32,261 nt of DNA, from assembly GCA_051886675.1 (NCBI GenBank), contig JBJEYH010000055.1, positions 1-32,261 of the forward strand, in the 5' to 3' direction. Of this stretch, positions 24,401 to 31,142 are shown piece after piece; position 1 is the first letter of the stretch; every line of letters starts with the position of its first letter. Origin of the DNA: UBA11524 sp051886675. GTDB taxonomy: Bacteria; Bacillota; Clostridia; Christensenellales; Aristaeellaceae. The notes under the pieces are model-generated. The model was not told the origin of the DNA and did not search any database. It was given only the letters and a program-made list of their open reading frames with translations. Made by a program: the position numbers and the translations under genes.

Positions 24401-26229
24401 ATCAAAGAACACCCAGAAGTTGCATGGTCATGCTCTTCAAGCTCACATTCCAAGCAGTCTTCAGTATGCTCCGTATGCTCCTCCTGACCGCAAGTCAGAG
24501 TGTAGCATTCTTGCGTATGCTCATGCTCAGCCAACGTGCAAACCAGAATACGCTCGCAGTTTTCATCATGGGTATGCTCTTCCTGCAAGCAATCCAGGTA
24601 GGAATTGCAGTTGCCATCTCCATGAGTATGCTCTTCAATAGCGCACTGTCCGGAAATACCATAGAAGTACAGATGATATGTGTTGCGATAGTAGTACACG
24701 TTCACAATGGTGGTACCATCGCCCTTTACCTCAACATCCTTATTGGTCTTGGCACTGTTGTAGGTAAAGTACACACGTTCGTCAACCTGCTCACCATCCA
24801 CGGTTGCAGTTGTAATGCTGGTTGGCACATCATCCGCACCACTCACCAGCGTGCCAACAAGCGCCTGCTTGGTCACCTGGCCCCAGAAGCTGTAGTTGCT
24901 GTCATTGGCATTTTCACGCCAGTACACAACCGTGTAGTCAACAACCTGAGCATCACCCCACACCGCCTTGTAGGTGAGGTTAGCAGCAGGCATATTCTCA
25001 GGCAGTTCAACAATGGTTGTGCCATCCAGACTCCATCCCTGGAAGCTATACCCCGCCTTGGTGGGCGTACCCACGTCATCAATGGGCGCGCCATACCGGG
25101 CATAGATGGGCTCCACGCCATAGCCGCCGTCCAGGTCGAAGTTCATCAGGTAGTAGTACCGGTCGTAGTACACTTCCACCACGGTGCTGCCGTCCGCAGC
25201 AATGGTGGGCCGCTCATACAGCAGCGCGTAGAAGCCCTCGTAGGTCTTCGCCACTTCCGGCACGGTGCTGCCCGTCAGGCCCTGCTTGGTTTCGCGTTCA
25301 GCCTCGGTGTATTTGTCGTCATTCAGGTTCTGCTGGTAGTGAATGACGGTATAGTCCACGTTGGTGGGCTTATACACCACGTTGTAGGTATAGTCCTGAT
25401 CAATCGCGGTAAAGCTCAGTTCAAGGTTGTCCTGCTGAACCTCATTCAGATAAGGCAGATAGCCCTGCACCGTGGGGAAGGTCACAGTCGTGCTAAAAGA
25501 AGACCCAGCCGCCAGGTTTGCGGTATAGGGATCAGCAGCAATTTCATTGTTTTCAAAGACATAGTTGATGACAATGTTGTATGTGCTCGGCGTATCAGCA
25601 TACGTCGACACACTGCTGTTCCGCAGAACATAATTGCTCTGCACCGGCACTTCAGCCGTCACGGTCAGGGTGCTTTCGGTCTCCACAGTGGTGTAGGTCA
25701 CGGTTTCATCCACGGTCACCAGCGCCGTGGCGGACACGTAGTCCTGACCGTCCACCACCATCACGCAGCGCACCTGCGCCGTGCCGCCGCTGATCGCGTT
25801 CTGAATCTTGGCATAGGTCAGCGTAGTGGACGCGCTCGTATCGCCCACGATGTTCGCCCACTGGCTCCCCGCCTTCACCTGCCACTGGTAGCTGCTCGCC
25901 CCGTCAAAGGCCTTCAGCACCAGCTTGCCCGCGATGGGCAGCGTTACCGCCTGGGTCGCGCTGGTCTGCACACCCTCATGGGCGGTCAGCGCAGCTTCCA
26001 CCACGGGACGATCAACCACGCTGGTTTCACCCGTGACAGGCACGGTGGTGGTAACCGTTTCGGTCGCATTGGCGGATTCATCCGTGGCAGCATTCTGAGC
26101 ATCTTCCACCCAGGAATTCCAGGTGTCGATGTCCACGGTGATGGAATTCGCCAGCGCCATCAACGGCATGCTGGTCACCAGCATCGTTAACGCCAACAGC
26201 AGAGCCGTCAGTCTGGAAAACTTTTTCAT
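21442..26229 (-). CDS. Giant secreted repeat protein (Ig-like, bacterial repeats, His/Cys repeats, MucBP-like, SpaA-like)
   Basis: A 1595-residue protein with a signal peptide (cleavage after A27, MALA). In order: an Ig-like module with SSYQWQVKAG (about 98-175); MucBP-like beta modules (about 215-345); a Listeria/Bacteroides-type repeat with YSFQGWSLDG (about 365-430); a His/Cys module of twelve H-x-H...C repeats (about 529-771) split by a spacer; two more repeats with YEFQGWYLS and YTFVGWFYMDG; MucBP-like units YTVKYLNKETGEPV and YQVRYLEQGTNKQL; a FKFVGWYTD repeat; and a final SpaA/Cna-B-like domain, LTISKTGMDSGESAIFNV to GEYTITEVGG. It ends KWLHDESAVENF with no LPxTG signal or membrane helix. 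Likely an adhesin or matrix component. GAGG lies 6 nt before the ATG. The His/Cys stretch is AT-richer than the rest. Confidence 0.9.
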   Translation of the reverse strand: MKKFSRLTALLLALTMLVTSMPLMALANSITVDIDTWNSWVEDAQNAATDESANATETVTTTVPVTGETSVVDRPVVEAALTAHEGVQTSATQAVTLPIAGKLVLKAFDGASSYQWQVKAGSQWANIVGDTSASTTLTYAKIQNAISGGTAQVRCVMVVDGQDYVSATALVTVDETVTYTTVETESTLTVTAEVPVQSNYVLRNSSVSTYADTPSTYNIVINYVFENNEIAADPYTANLAAGSSFSTTVTFPTVQGYLPYLNEVQQDNLELSFTAIDQDYTYNVVYKPTNVDYTVIHYQQNLNDDKYTEAERETKQGLTGSTVPEVAKTYEGFYALLYERPTIAADGSTVVEVYYDRYYYLMNFDLDGGYGVEPIYARYGAPIDDVGTPTKAGYSFQGWSLDGTTIVELPENMPAANLTYKAVWGDAQVVDYTVVYWRENANDSNYSFWGQVTKQALVGTLVSGADDVPTSITTATVDGEQVDERVYFTYNSAKTNKDVEVKGDGTTIVNVYYYRNTYHLYFYGISGQCAIEEHTHGDGNCNSYLDCLQEEHTHDENCERILVCTLAEHEHTQECYTLTCGQEEHTEHTEDCLECELEEHDHATSGCSLICGQIENHVHDASCYPDTGAAFSWSGIEWYVQGTEENGAIGESYNIRSTGNKYLYYNGTWYKYTGSAAVGSTVSMSCTLEENHEHTDACYDCGLINHTHSDSCYNDTLHTHDLSCYAITCGQTAHTHTDSCYAYTCGAEDHVHDSSCYRPCTKLEHTHSTQCTSNSANNVIWVISAKYEQNIADVWPTADKFTDYKLHGWTVDGITNSTLVSKRVSMTADLCDTTDNLKYAKANSGGSETILYYMFESFDQTSSANGETRILRNDVYYDSDSRYYQVVNSSGNWNQKPIEGMSPVSNGVVTSGNKVYLYYTRNRSNLMFNNSSDGIVKTVSSIMYEQPLANYKDSDGNLISAFVPSYPSKLEPNAYEFQGWYLSPECYEGTEFDFSTATMPNGDLTLYAYWKPITHTVSFYLDADALEAGTKLSTHPDITVPHGSKVDPVPEDPENGSYTFVGWFYMDGSVEKAFDFANMPVNKDLQVYGKWSSNVLKQYTILYKIQDTDTEIADPTTGSGLAGVTKTFEAKGGTELYADYQEGYFPVAKSHSMTIDINATEENDTNVYTFWYVQKDAVPYTVKYLNKETGEPVATEKTVSDNRKAVVTETFVPVSGMMPDAYQKRLVVSAEEGAVNEIIFYYTEDTTHAYYKITHYTENLGTDAQGNPTWTEYASSQAVGDIGTTYTADPMTITGFTYDSTVTGTVVSGELTANGLELKLYYTRNSYPYQVRYLEQGTNKQLAEPKVGTGKYGEIISESAIDIANYTAVAPTSQTLNIRIEEGTEVQLNIITFYYTEKEATINYVVVGPDGCGTVSPTSETLKVLTGTAQGSTPTANENFKFVGWYTDAACETLVDSTWVDANNKITPVKADNTAWVNGTTYYAKFVVDKATLTISKTGMDSGESAIFNVAGPGYTGQVVVPTGGSVTLFVTCGEYTITEVGGWTNRYSTSSSGLTNGKVTLTASGATVAFTNTKKNDKWLHDESAVENFTKSSN
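23917..24645 (-). repeat. Region encoding twelve His-x-His...Cys repeats
   Basis: Each protein repeat has the pattern C-x(2-8)-H-x-H-x(3-5)-C, such as EEHTHDENC, AEHEHTQEC, LINHTHSDSC and LEHTHSTQC; one unit reads HTEHTEDC. Six units are followed by about 55 unrelated residues and then six more. Regularly placed His and Cys suggest metal (zinc) binding or disulfide-linked rods; neither is shown. Confidence 0.85.
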
Positions 26230-26265
26230 GGCTTACCTCATCCTCCAATCTGCCGTCCTGCAGTG

Positions 26266-28161
26266 TCAGTCGGCCGCAAACGGGCGGATCGTTCCGGTGG
26301 CAGCGTCAACATAGGCAATGATCAGACCCGTGGCACTATCGGTCAGATAGCCGGTAGCAGCGTCGTAATTGGCATACACCTCGCCCGTACGGACATACAC
26401 CAGCACGTCGTCTTCCAGCACCAGCGAATCCAGATTGCCCGTAGCCAAAGCACGCGCCAGCATTGCCTCAGTCACACAGACCTCATTCATCCAGGCAACG
26501 TAGGTTTCATCCAGCAGGTATACTGCGTCGCTGATCTGCTCCGCGCCCTCAGCATCCACTGCCACGCAACGATAGCCATAGCGCAGGGCATCCATGGTGA
26601 CATAGAAGGCCAGGTTGTTTGCCTTGGCACCCTCAATATTCACCCACACCAGCTCGCCGTTCTCGTCCAGATACCCCTGCTGCCATTGATAGTCGGATGC
26701 ATCTGCCACAGTATAGGTCAAAGCAGTGGTCGCATCGCCCAAAGACCATTTGCTCACGGGCTGAACCACATTAGGATGTTCATCTTCCACATCGTTAGAA
26801 GAGGAGTCTTCATCGCTTTCAACCGGCGCCTCAATGGCCGCGATCGGATCCTCGATCACGTTAGGATCGTCGGTTCCAGTGGACTCATCGGTACCAGTGG
26901 GTTCGTCCGTACCGGTGGGTTCGTCCGTGCCGGTGGGTTCGTCCGTGCCGGTGGGCTCATCGCTTTCGACGGGGGTGTCAGTCACGACGGGAGTATCGGT
27001 TACCTCGGGCTCGTCGGTTACCTCGGGTTCGCCGGTTGCCTCGGGCTCATCTTCAATGATAACAGGTTCATCCGTCACTTCGGGGGCCGGGGTGCTGGCG
27101 GGCTTGGACAGGGTCACGAAGTCCGCGCGCACATAGCCGCTCACGCCGTCGTAGGTCACGGCGTACCAGACTTCACCCTGCTCGTTCTTCACAGAGGCGG
27201 TCACCAGCAGCTCGCTGCCGTAATTCTTGATGCGGCCCACACGCTCGCTGTCGGTGGTCGGCTCGGCGCGCATGTTCACGTCACGGGCGCACAGATAGGC
27301 CGTCACGCCACCCTCGGCAATGTCGGGCGCGTCGTCGGGCATGACGTTCTCTTCCTCCGCAAGCTCAGCCAGCCTGGCGGTGTCGGCATAGCCAATGATG
27401 CTCGCTTCGTTCAGCGCGTAGCTGCGGCGGGCTACCTGGCCATTCACGTCGCCCTCGATGGTGACGATGCCGTCGTTGTTCACCTGCTCAACAATGCCCA
27501 CATGCTGGGCGCTGTCTTCGCCATTGTAGTTGAAGAAGACCAGATCGCCGGCCTTGGGGGCTCCGCTGCGAACATAAGCGCCCATCTCATCCATAGCCAC
27601 CTTCGTGCTGTTGGGGCTGGAGGCGTACGGATAATCATTCTGCGGAATGCCCGCATACTTCACCACGAAGCCAACGAACATGGCGCTCCATTCCTCGCTG
27701 GCATCCTGGCCGTACCACGCGGCGTAGCGAACATAGCCGTTCTTCTCGGTGTAACCCACCTGCGTCGCGGCAACTGCCACAATATCATTGGCCCAGTCGC
27801 CGGTCAGCGCAGCGCCGGACACGGACTTCGCCCACACAGAGGAGGACTCCGTCTCCGAGGAAGCATCCTCATCAGACGTCCCGTCGGCAGGCACATCCGA
27901 AGCGGGCTCGTCATCGGCCGGATCAGACTCGTCAGAGGGTTCGTCGGCAGAAACAGTTGCTTCGGGCTCCTCACTGGCGGGAGCATCCGTCGCATCCGCG
28001 GCAGACGTATCCTCGGGCGCCGCAGTCACCTCAACGGAGGGTGCGGGCGTAACGGGATTCAGGTCAGAAGCGGTTGCAGCGCTATCTGCCTGTGCCACCG
28101 GAATGATGGTCATGGCAAGCATGCACAGCAACGTCAGGCATGCCATTAATCTGCGTTTCAC
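26266..28161 (-). CDS. Secreted CHAP-fold protein with Cys-to-Ser active site, SH3 domain and DEPTGT repeats
   Basis: A 631-residue protein with a signal peptide (cleavage near ADS, residue 25) and a Ser/Asp/Glu/Pro-rich linker (27-108). The CHAP-type domain (about 120-260) includes ATQVGYTEKNGYVRYAAWYG, EEWSAMFVGFVVKYAG, GDLVFFNYNG and QHVGIVEQV. In active relatives the motif reads WCAMF; here the nucleophile position is S159 (codon AGC), while H220 and the IEGDVN segment remain. An SH3_3-like domain follows (about 288-350, VNMRAEPTTDSERVG to GYVRADF). Next come acidic DEP-V/G-T repeats (about 355-440), then an Ig-like module with SDYQWQQGYLDENG (about 455-560). GTG start with AAGGAGGG 8 nt upstream. 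It is probably a cell-wall-binding structural protein rather than a hydrolase. Confidence 0.85.
   Translation of the reverse strand: MKRRLMACLTLLCMLAMTIIPVAQADSAATASDLNPVTPAPSVEVTAAPEDTSAADATDAPASEEPEATVSADEPSDESDPADDEPASDVPADGTSDEDASSETESSSVWAKSVSGAALTGDWANDIVAVAATQVGYTEKNGYVRYAAWYGQDASEEWSAMFVGFVVKYAGIPQNDYPYASSPNSTKVAMDEMGAYVRSGAPKAGDLVFFNYNGEDSAQHVGIVEQVNNDGIVTIEGDVNGQVARRSYALNEASIIGYADTARLAELAEEENVMPDDAPDIAEGGVTAYLCARDVNMRAEPTTDSERVGRIKNYGSELLVTASVKNEQGEVWYAVTYDGVSGYVRADFVTLSKPASTPAPEVTDEPVIIEDEPEATGEPEVTDEPEVTDTPVVTDTPVESDEPTGTDEPTGTDEPTGTDEPTGTDESTGTDDPNVIEDPIAAIEAPVESDEDSSSNDVEDEHPNVVQPVSKWSLGDATTALTYTVADASDYQWQQGYLDENGELVWVNIEGAKANNLAFYVTMDALRYGYRCVAVDAEGAEQISDAVYLLDETYVAWMNEVCVTEAMLARALATGNLDSLVLEDDVLVYVRTGEVYANYDAATGYLTDSATGLIIAYVDAATGTIRPFAAD
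26873..26962. repeat. Five 18-bp tandem repeats in the CHAP-protein gene
   Basis: Units starting at 26873, 26891, 26909, 26927 and 26945 are nearly identical (pattern GTGCCGGTGGGTTCGTCC on the plus strand). They encode the DEPTGT repeat of the linker. Similar but more diverged 18-bp units encode EPEVTD just downstream in the plus direction. The unit is a multiple of three, so slippage would change linker length and not the frame. Confidence 0.85.
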
Positions 28162-28181
28162 TTTGCAATCCCTCCTTGCGG

Positions 28182-28784
28182 TTAATCGGCGGAAGCCCAG
28201 CCAACAGCCAGCTCAGGGCTGTCGCCGTTGTTGCGGCTCTGCACGGCTTCGGCGCGGACAGTGATTTCCATCCGGGCGCCCATGTAGGCATTGCCCATCT
28301 CGGGCGCGAAGGTCACCGTGTTGAACAGGGGCTCGGTGGTGTCGCCGGGCTCCAGGGCGGTGTTGTAGTAGTAGTAGCCATCCGTGCCGAGGGTCCAGTC
28401 ATCCTGGTTGATGTCCAGGGTGATATACTCGAAGGACAGCTCTTCCGTCACACCCTCGGCGGGCGTGATGGTTTCATCCACGGCGACGCGGAGATAGAAC
28501 GCCACACCGCCGGCATTCTCGACGGTGACACGCTTATCCACGACCATGCCGGGCATGATGTTGTCCAGGCCGTCGGCGGGGAAGGGCACGCCGCCGGTGG
28601 TGGTCTCATGGAGAATCATGTCCAGCACGCCGGTGGTAATGACGTTGTAGGCGGTCTCCTCGGCGGTAAAGTATGCAAGCGTGCCAGTGGCGGTCACCGC
28701 GGCGATACAGAGCGCCATTGCCAGCAGGACGAGCCGGCGCTTCCGGGAACCCTTGTCGGAATGGTTACGGATGTTGTTCTCCAT
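28182..28784 (-). CDS. TasA/CalY-like exported protein (SipW-cognate signal), copy 4
   Basis: From the ATG at 28784 (AAAGGAG 6 nt upstream; an upstream frame to 28826 is not supported) the product has 200 residues. The N-terminus is basic (NHSDKGSRKRRL), followed by a hydrophobic run and the cognate motif ATGTLAYFTAEETAYNVITTG, with likely cleavage after A37. The body has MPGMVVDKRVTVENAGGVAFYLRVAV and a GYYYYNTALEPGDTTEPLF segment, the usual TasA/camelysin beta-sandwich pattern. It is more diverged from copies 1-3 than they are from each other and is set apart from them by a 150-bp hairpin-rich gap. Co-transcribed with the CHAP gene 20 nt downstream. Confidence 0.85.
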   Translation of the reverse strand: MENNIRNHSDKGSRKRRLVLLAMALCIAAVTATGTLAYFTAEETAYNVITTGVLDMILHETTTGGVPFPADGLDNIMPGMVVDKRVTVENAGGVAFYLRVAVDETITPAEGVTEELSFEYITLDINQDDWTLGTDGYYYYNTALEPGDTTEPLFNTVTFAPEMGNAYMGARMEITVRAEAVQSRNNGDSPELAVGWASAD

Positions 28785-28802
28785 GGTGATCTCCTTTACA
28801 CG

Positions 28803-28818
28803 CCACAACATGTTGTGG
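28803..28818. promoter_or_regulatory. Perfect 16-bp palindrome before copy 4
   Basis: CCACAACATGTTGTGG is a perfect dyad, 19 nt upstream of the copy 4 start and close to its ribosome site. It may be a protein site or an RNA hairpin limiting translation. No clear promoter was seen beside it. Confidence 0.5.
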
Positions 28819-28854
28819 ATATTCATGAATCAAGGCCCAAGGAAAATGTCCATA

Positions 28855-28920
28855 GGCCATGCGAAGCCATCCGGGCCTGCCGGATAGCTTTGCATGGCCT
28901 GCCCCCGAAGGGGCGAGGCC
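28855..28920. terminator. Two overlapping hairpins between TasA-like copies 3 and 4
   Basis: GGCCATGCGAAGCCATCCGG (28855-28874) pairs with CCGGATAGCTTTGCATGGCC (28880-28899), 20 bp with two mispaired positions. A second hairpin (GGCCT...CCCC with GGGG...AGGCC, 28896-28920) shares its GGCC arm. There is no long T-tract, so partial termination or mRNA end protection is likely. Confidence 0.6.
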
Positions 28921-28937
28921 GTAGGGATTAGGTTGGA

Positions 28938-29708
28938 TTAGTTAGCCCAGGGATTGAAGTTCTCGCCGAAGGCAGCGTCGATCGCAGCGTCAGCATCGGT
29001 GAAGCCCTCAGCCTGAGCGCCAACGGCGTACACAGGGATCTTCACCTTTTGGCTGAAGTCATAGTCGATCTGTTCGGTCTCGCCATTGCGGGTGATGGTG
29101 TAATACCCGTTGTCATTGTCGTAGTCAACATCCTTGTCCAGATAGAAGCCGATGTAAGCGGGGGTAGCAGTGGTAGCATCCTTAGCCAGCACCGTCTTAT
29201 AGGTACGATAGTACACGGTATAGACGATACCGTCAATCGTGCACTCCTCCGCCACGCAGATTTCACTGCCCCACTCGCCTGCAGCACTGGATTCGGGCGT
29301 AAAGTTGAAGTGCAGGATGTTCTGGGACGCTTCAGTCGTATTGTCCAGCACAGCGGGGATGGCCACATACACGCGGACATAGGCGGGCAGCGCGTTGTTG
29401 GTCACAGTGATGATCTTGTCAATATAGTTCTTGGCAACAGGCAGATCAATGCCGCCAACGTTCACCTTTTCACCCTGAGCGGAGCCAACGATGGGCAGCA
29501 GCAGCTTTTCGCCAGAGTAGTCAACCAGAACAGTTTCGCCATCCTTCTCGCCGCGCTGCTGCTCGACCAGGGTGATGTCCACATTACCAGTGGTGAAGAC
29601 GTTGGTCTTGGTCTCAGTGTCGGTGAAGTAGGCCAGGGTGCCGCCGATGGCCAGGATAGCAACCATGCACAGGGCGCTGGCCAGCAGGACGATCTTACGC
29701 TTGCTCAT
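28938..29708 (-). CDS. TasA/CalY-like exported protein (SipW-cognate signal), copy 3
   Basis: A 256-residue protein, the longest of the five paralogs. The signal MSKRKIVLLASALCMVAILA runs into IGGTLAYFTDTETKTNVFTTG, the clearest SipW-cognate motif in the locus, with cleavage probably after A26. The body includes KIITVTNNALPAYVRVYVAIP and a Tyr/Asp-rich stretch (YLDKDVDYDNDNGYYTI). The C-terminal motif YAVGAQAEGFTDADAAIDAAF matches the QADGF...AAW end of copy 1, and the protein ends NPWAN. Likely a secreted fibre subunit. The ribosome site is weak (AAAGAGG). Only hairpins, not a strong terminator, follow it. Confidence 0.87.
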   Translation of the reverse strand: MSKRKIVLLASALCMVAILAIGGTLAYFTDTETKTNVFTTGNVDITLVEQQRGEKDGETVLVDYSGEKLLLPIVGSAQGEKVNVGGIDLPVAKNYIDKIITVTNNALPAYVRVYVAIPAVLDNTTEASQNILHFNFTPESSAAGEWGSEICVAEECTIDGIVYTVYYRTYKTVLAKDATTATPAYIGFYLDKDVDYDNDNGYYTITRNGETEQIDYDFSQKVKIPVYAVGAQAEGFTDADAAIDAAFGENFNPWAN

Positions 29709-29766
29709 GTTTCATACCTCTTTCTTGTTATTGGGTTATTCCTTAACCCCGAAGGGCGGAGGGACA

Positions 29767-30399
29767 TTAGGTGGTTTCGGGATCTTCAGGGTCAACGGGA
29801 GCGGGATTCAGAATCGCCCAAGCCTCATCGGCGGTGAACTTCTCAGTGTTGTTCTTGTACAGCTGAGCAGCATAGGCAGTGAAGGTCAGAGTGGGCTTGG
29901 TATCATCCGTCAGGGCTTCCATCTGCGCCTTGGTCACATCACCGCTGACAGTGACCGTATTATTCTTAATCACATCGAAGGACTGGTCATCAGTGGTGGA
30001 AGAAGCAACTTCGCGGTAATAGACGCCATCGCCCAGTTCAGTCCAACCATCCGCAACGTCAAAGGACATGAAGTCATCAAAGTTGTCAGACTTGATGATC
30101 TTGACGAACAGATAGCAATCCTCACTGTTCTTGGTCACCGTAACCACAGGATCCTTGGTGATGGTATGGCCGGGAATCATCTGCAGATTAAGATTGTCAG
30201 ACTCATCCAGCGTGATGTTGATGTCGCTGGTGGTGAAGGTATTCTTCACTTCCTCAGTGCTATCAGTCAGCCAAGCCAGCGTCCCGCCGACAGCGGCCAG
30301 CACCAGCACCATCATCAGGCTGAGGATGACCACAGCCTTGCGGCTCAGGCTCTTGCGGGCCCGGCGCGCACCACGGGGGTTACGCTTGTACTCGCTCAT
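29767..30399 (-). CDS. TasA/CalY-like exported protein (SipW-cognate signal), copy 2
   Basis: A 210-residue protein with a strongly basic N-terminus (YKRNPRGARRARKSLSRK), a hydrophobic run and GGTLAWLTDSTEEVKNTFTT; cleavage is probably after A42. The body carries MIPGHTITKDPVVTVTKN followed by SEDCYLFVKI, nearly the same as copy 1 (LPGHTYNKDPMVTV and SEECYVKMTV). Copies 1 and 2 are thus the closest pair, each with a cysteine in this position. The C-terminal FTADEAWAILNP echoes the AEAAWAA ending of copy 1. AAAGGAG precedes the ATG. The 20-nt gap to copy 1 upstream indicates one transcript. Confidence 0.87.
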   Translation of the reverse strand: MSEYKRNPRGARRARKSLSRKAVVILSLMMVLVLAAVGGTLAWLTDSTEEVKNTFTTSDINITLDESDNLNLQMIPGHTITKDPVVTVTKNSEDCYLFVKIIKSDNFDDFMSFDVADGWTELGDGVYYREVASSTTDDQSFDVIKNNTVTVSGDVTKAQMEALTDDTKPTLTFTAYAAQLYKNNTEKFTADEAWAILNPAPVDPEDPETT

Positions 30400-30419
30400 G
30401 TGTTAGGTCTCCTTTCGGA

Positions 30420-31073
30420 TTAGTTCGCAGGATAGGCAGCCCAAGCAGCCTCAGCAGTGTTGAAGCCGTCAGCCTGGATAGCATAGGCGTTCACGGTGAT
30501 GGTCATGCCCGCGATGGATTCCAGCTGAGCATTGGTGATGGTGCCAGGCACAACGATCTTGTCGAACAGAGCATCCAGCGCAACATCGGCAGTGGGAGCC
30601 GCAACGGTCTCCTTGTACCAGAACTCATAAGTGCGGGTGTTGGCCGTCTCGTCCTTGGTGACGTCCTTCGCAATCCAGCTGGTGGCATCATAGCCAACAA
30701 AAATGGAGGTCATATCAGCACCAGCAGGAGCAAAGATGGCATCCAGTTCCTTAGCATCGGAGAAGGTCACGGTCATCTTCACATAGCACTCTTCGCTGCC
30801 CTTCAGCACGGTGACCATGGGGTCCTTGTTGTAGGTGTGGCCAGGCAGCAGATGATAGGTGTTGGCCTTCACACGAGCAGCACCTTCAACCAGAGAACCA
30901 TCGGTATTGGCCTTGGCTTCGTCCAGCTTGATCTGCACGTTACCAACGGTGAAGGTGTTCACAACTTCATCCGTAGAGGTCAGATAGGCCAGGGTCGCGC
31001 CCACGCTCAGGCACACCAGCAGCACGGCGCTGCAGGCCAGCAGCAGAACCTTGCGCAGCATAGACTTCTTCAT
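30420..31073 (-). CDS. TasA/CalY-like exported protein (SipW-cognate signal), copy 1
   Basis: A 217-residue protein, first structural gene after the signal peptidase. The signal is MKKSMLRKVLLLACSAVLLV, then SVGATLAYLTSTDEVVNTFTVG, with probable cleavage after A29. The body has HLLPGHTYNKDPMVTVLKG, SEECYVKMTV and FWYKETVAAPTADVALDALF. The end is VNAYAIQADGFNTAEAAWAAYPAN. In Bacillus, TasA-type proteins cut by SipW form the main matrix fibre; a similar part is inferred here. AAGGAGG lies 7 nt before the ATG, one of the best ribosome sites of the locus, so high expression is likely. Confidence 0.88.
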   Translation of the reverse strand: MKKSMLRKVLLLACSAVLLVCLSVGATLAYLTSTDEVVNTFTVGNVQIKLDEAKANTDGSLVEGAARVKANTYHLLPGHTYNKDPMVTVLKGSEECYVKMTVTFSDAKELDAIFAPAGADMTSIFVGYDATSWIAKDVTKDETANTRTYEFWYKETVAAPTADVALDALFDKIVVPGTITNAQLESIAGMTITVNAYAIQADGFNTAEAAWAAYPAN

Positions 31074-31118
31074 GATTGGTTTCCTCCTTGTTCTTGTTCG
31101 TTTTGTGGAATCGTATGG

Positions 31119-31139
31119 AAAGTCCCGTGGGGGGACTTT
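31119..31139 (-). other. Hairpin between the signal peptidase and the first TasA-like gene
   Basis: AAAGTCCC (31119-31126) pairs with GGGACTTT (31132-31139) around a 5-nt loop. On the minus strand it comes right after the signal peptidase stop and lacks a full T-tract. It may be a weak terminator or a stability element that sets the ratio of enzyme to substrate. Confidence 0.55.
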
Positions 31140-31142
31140 TCA

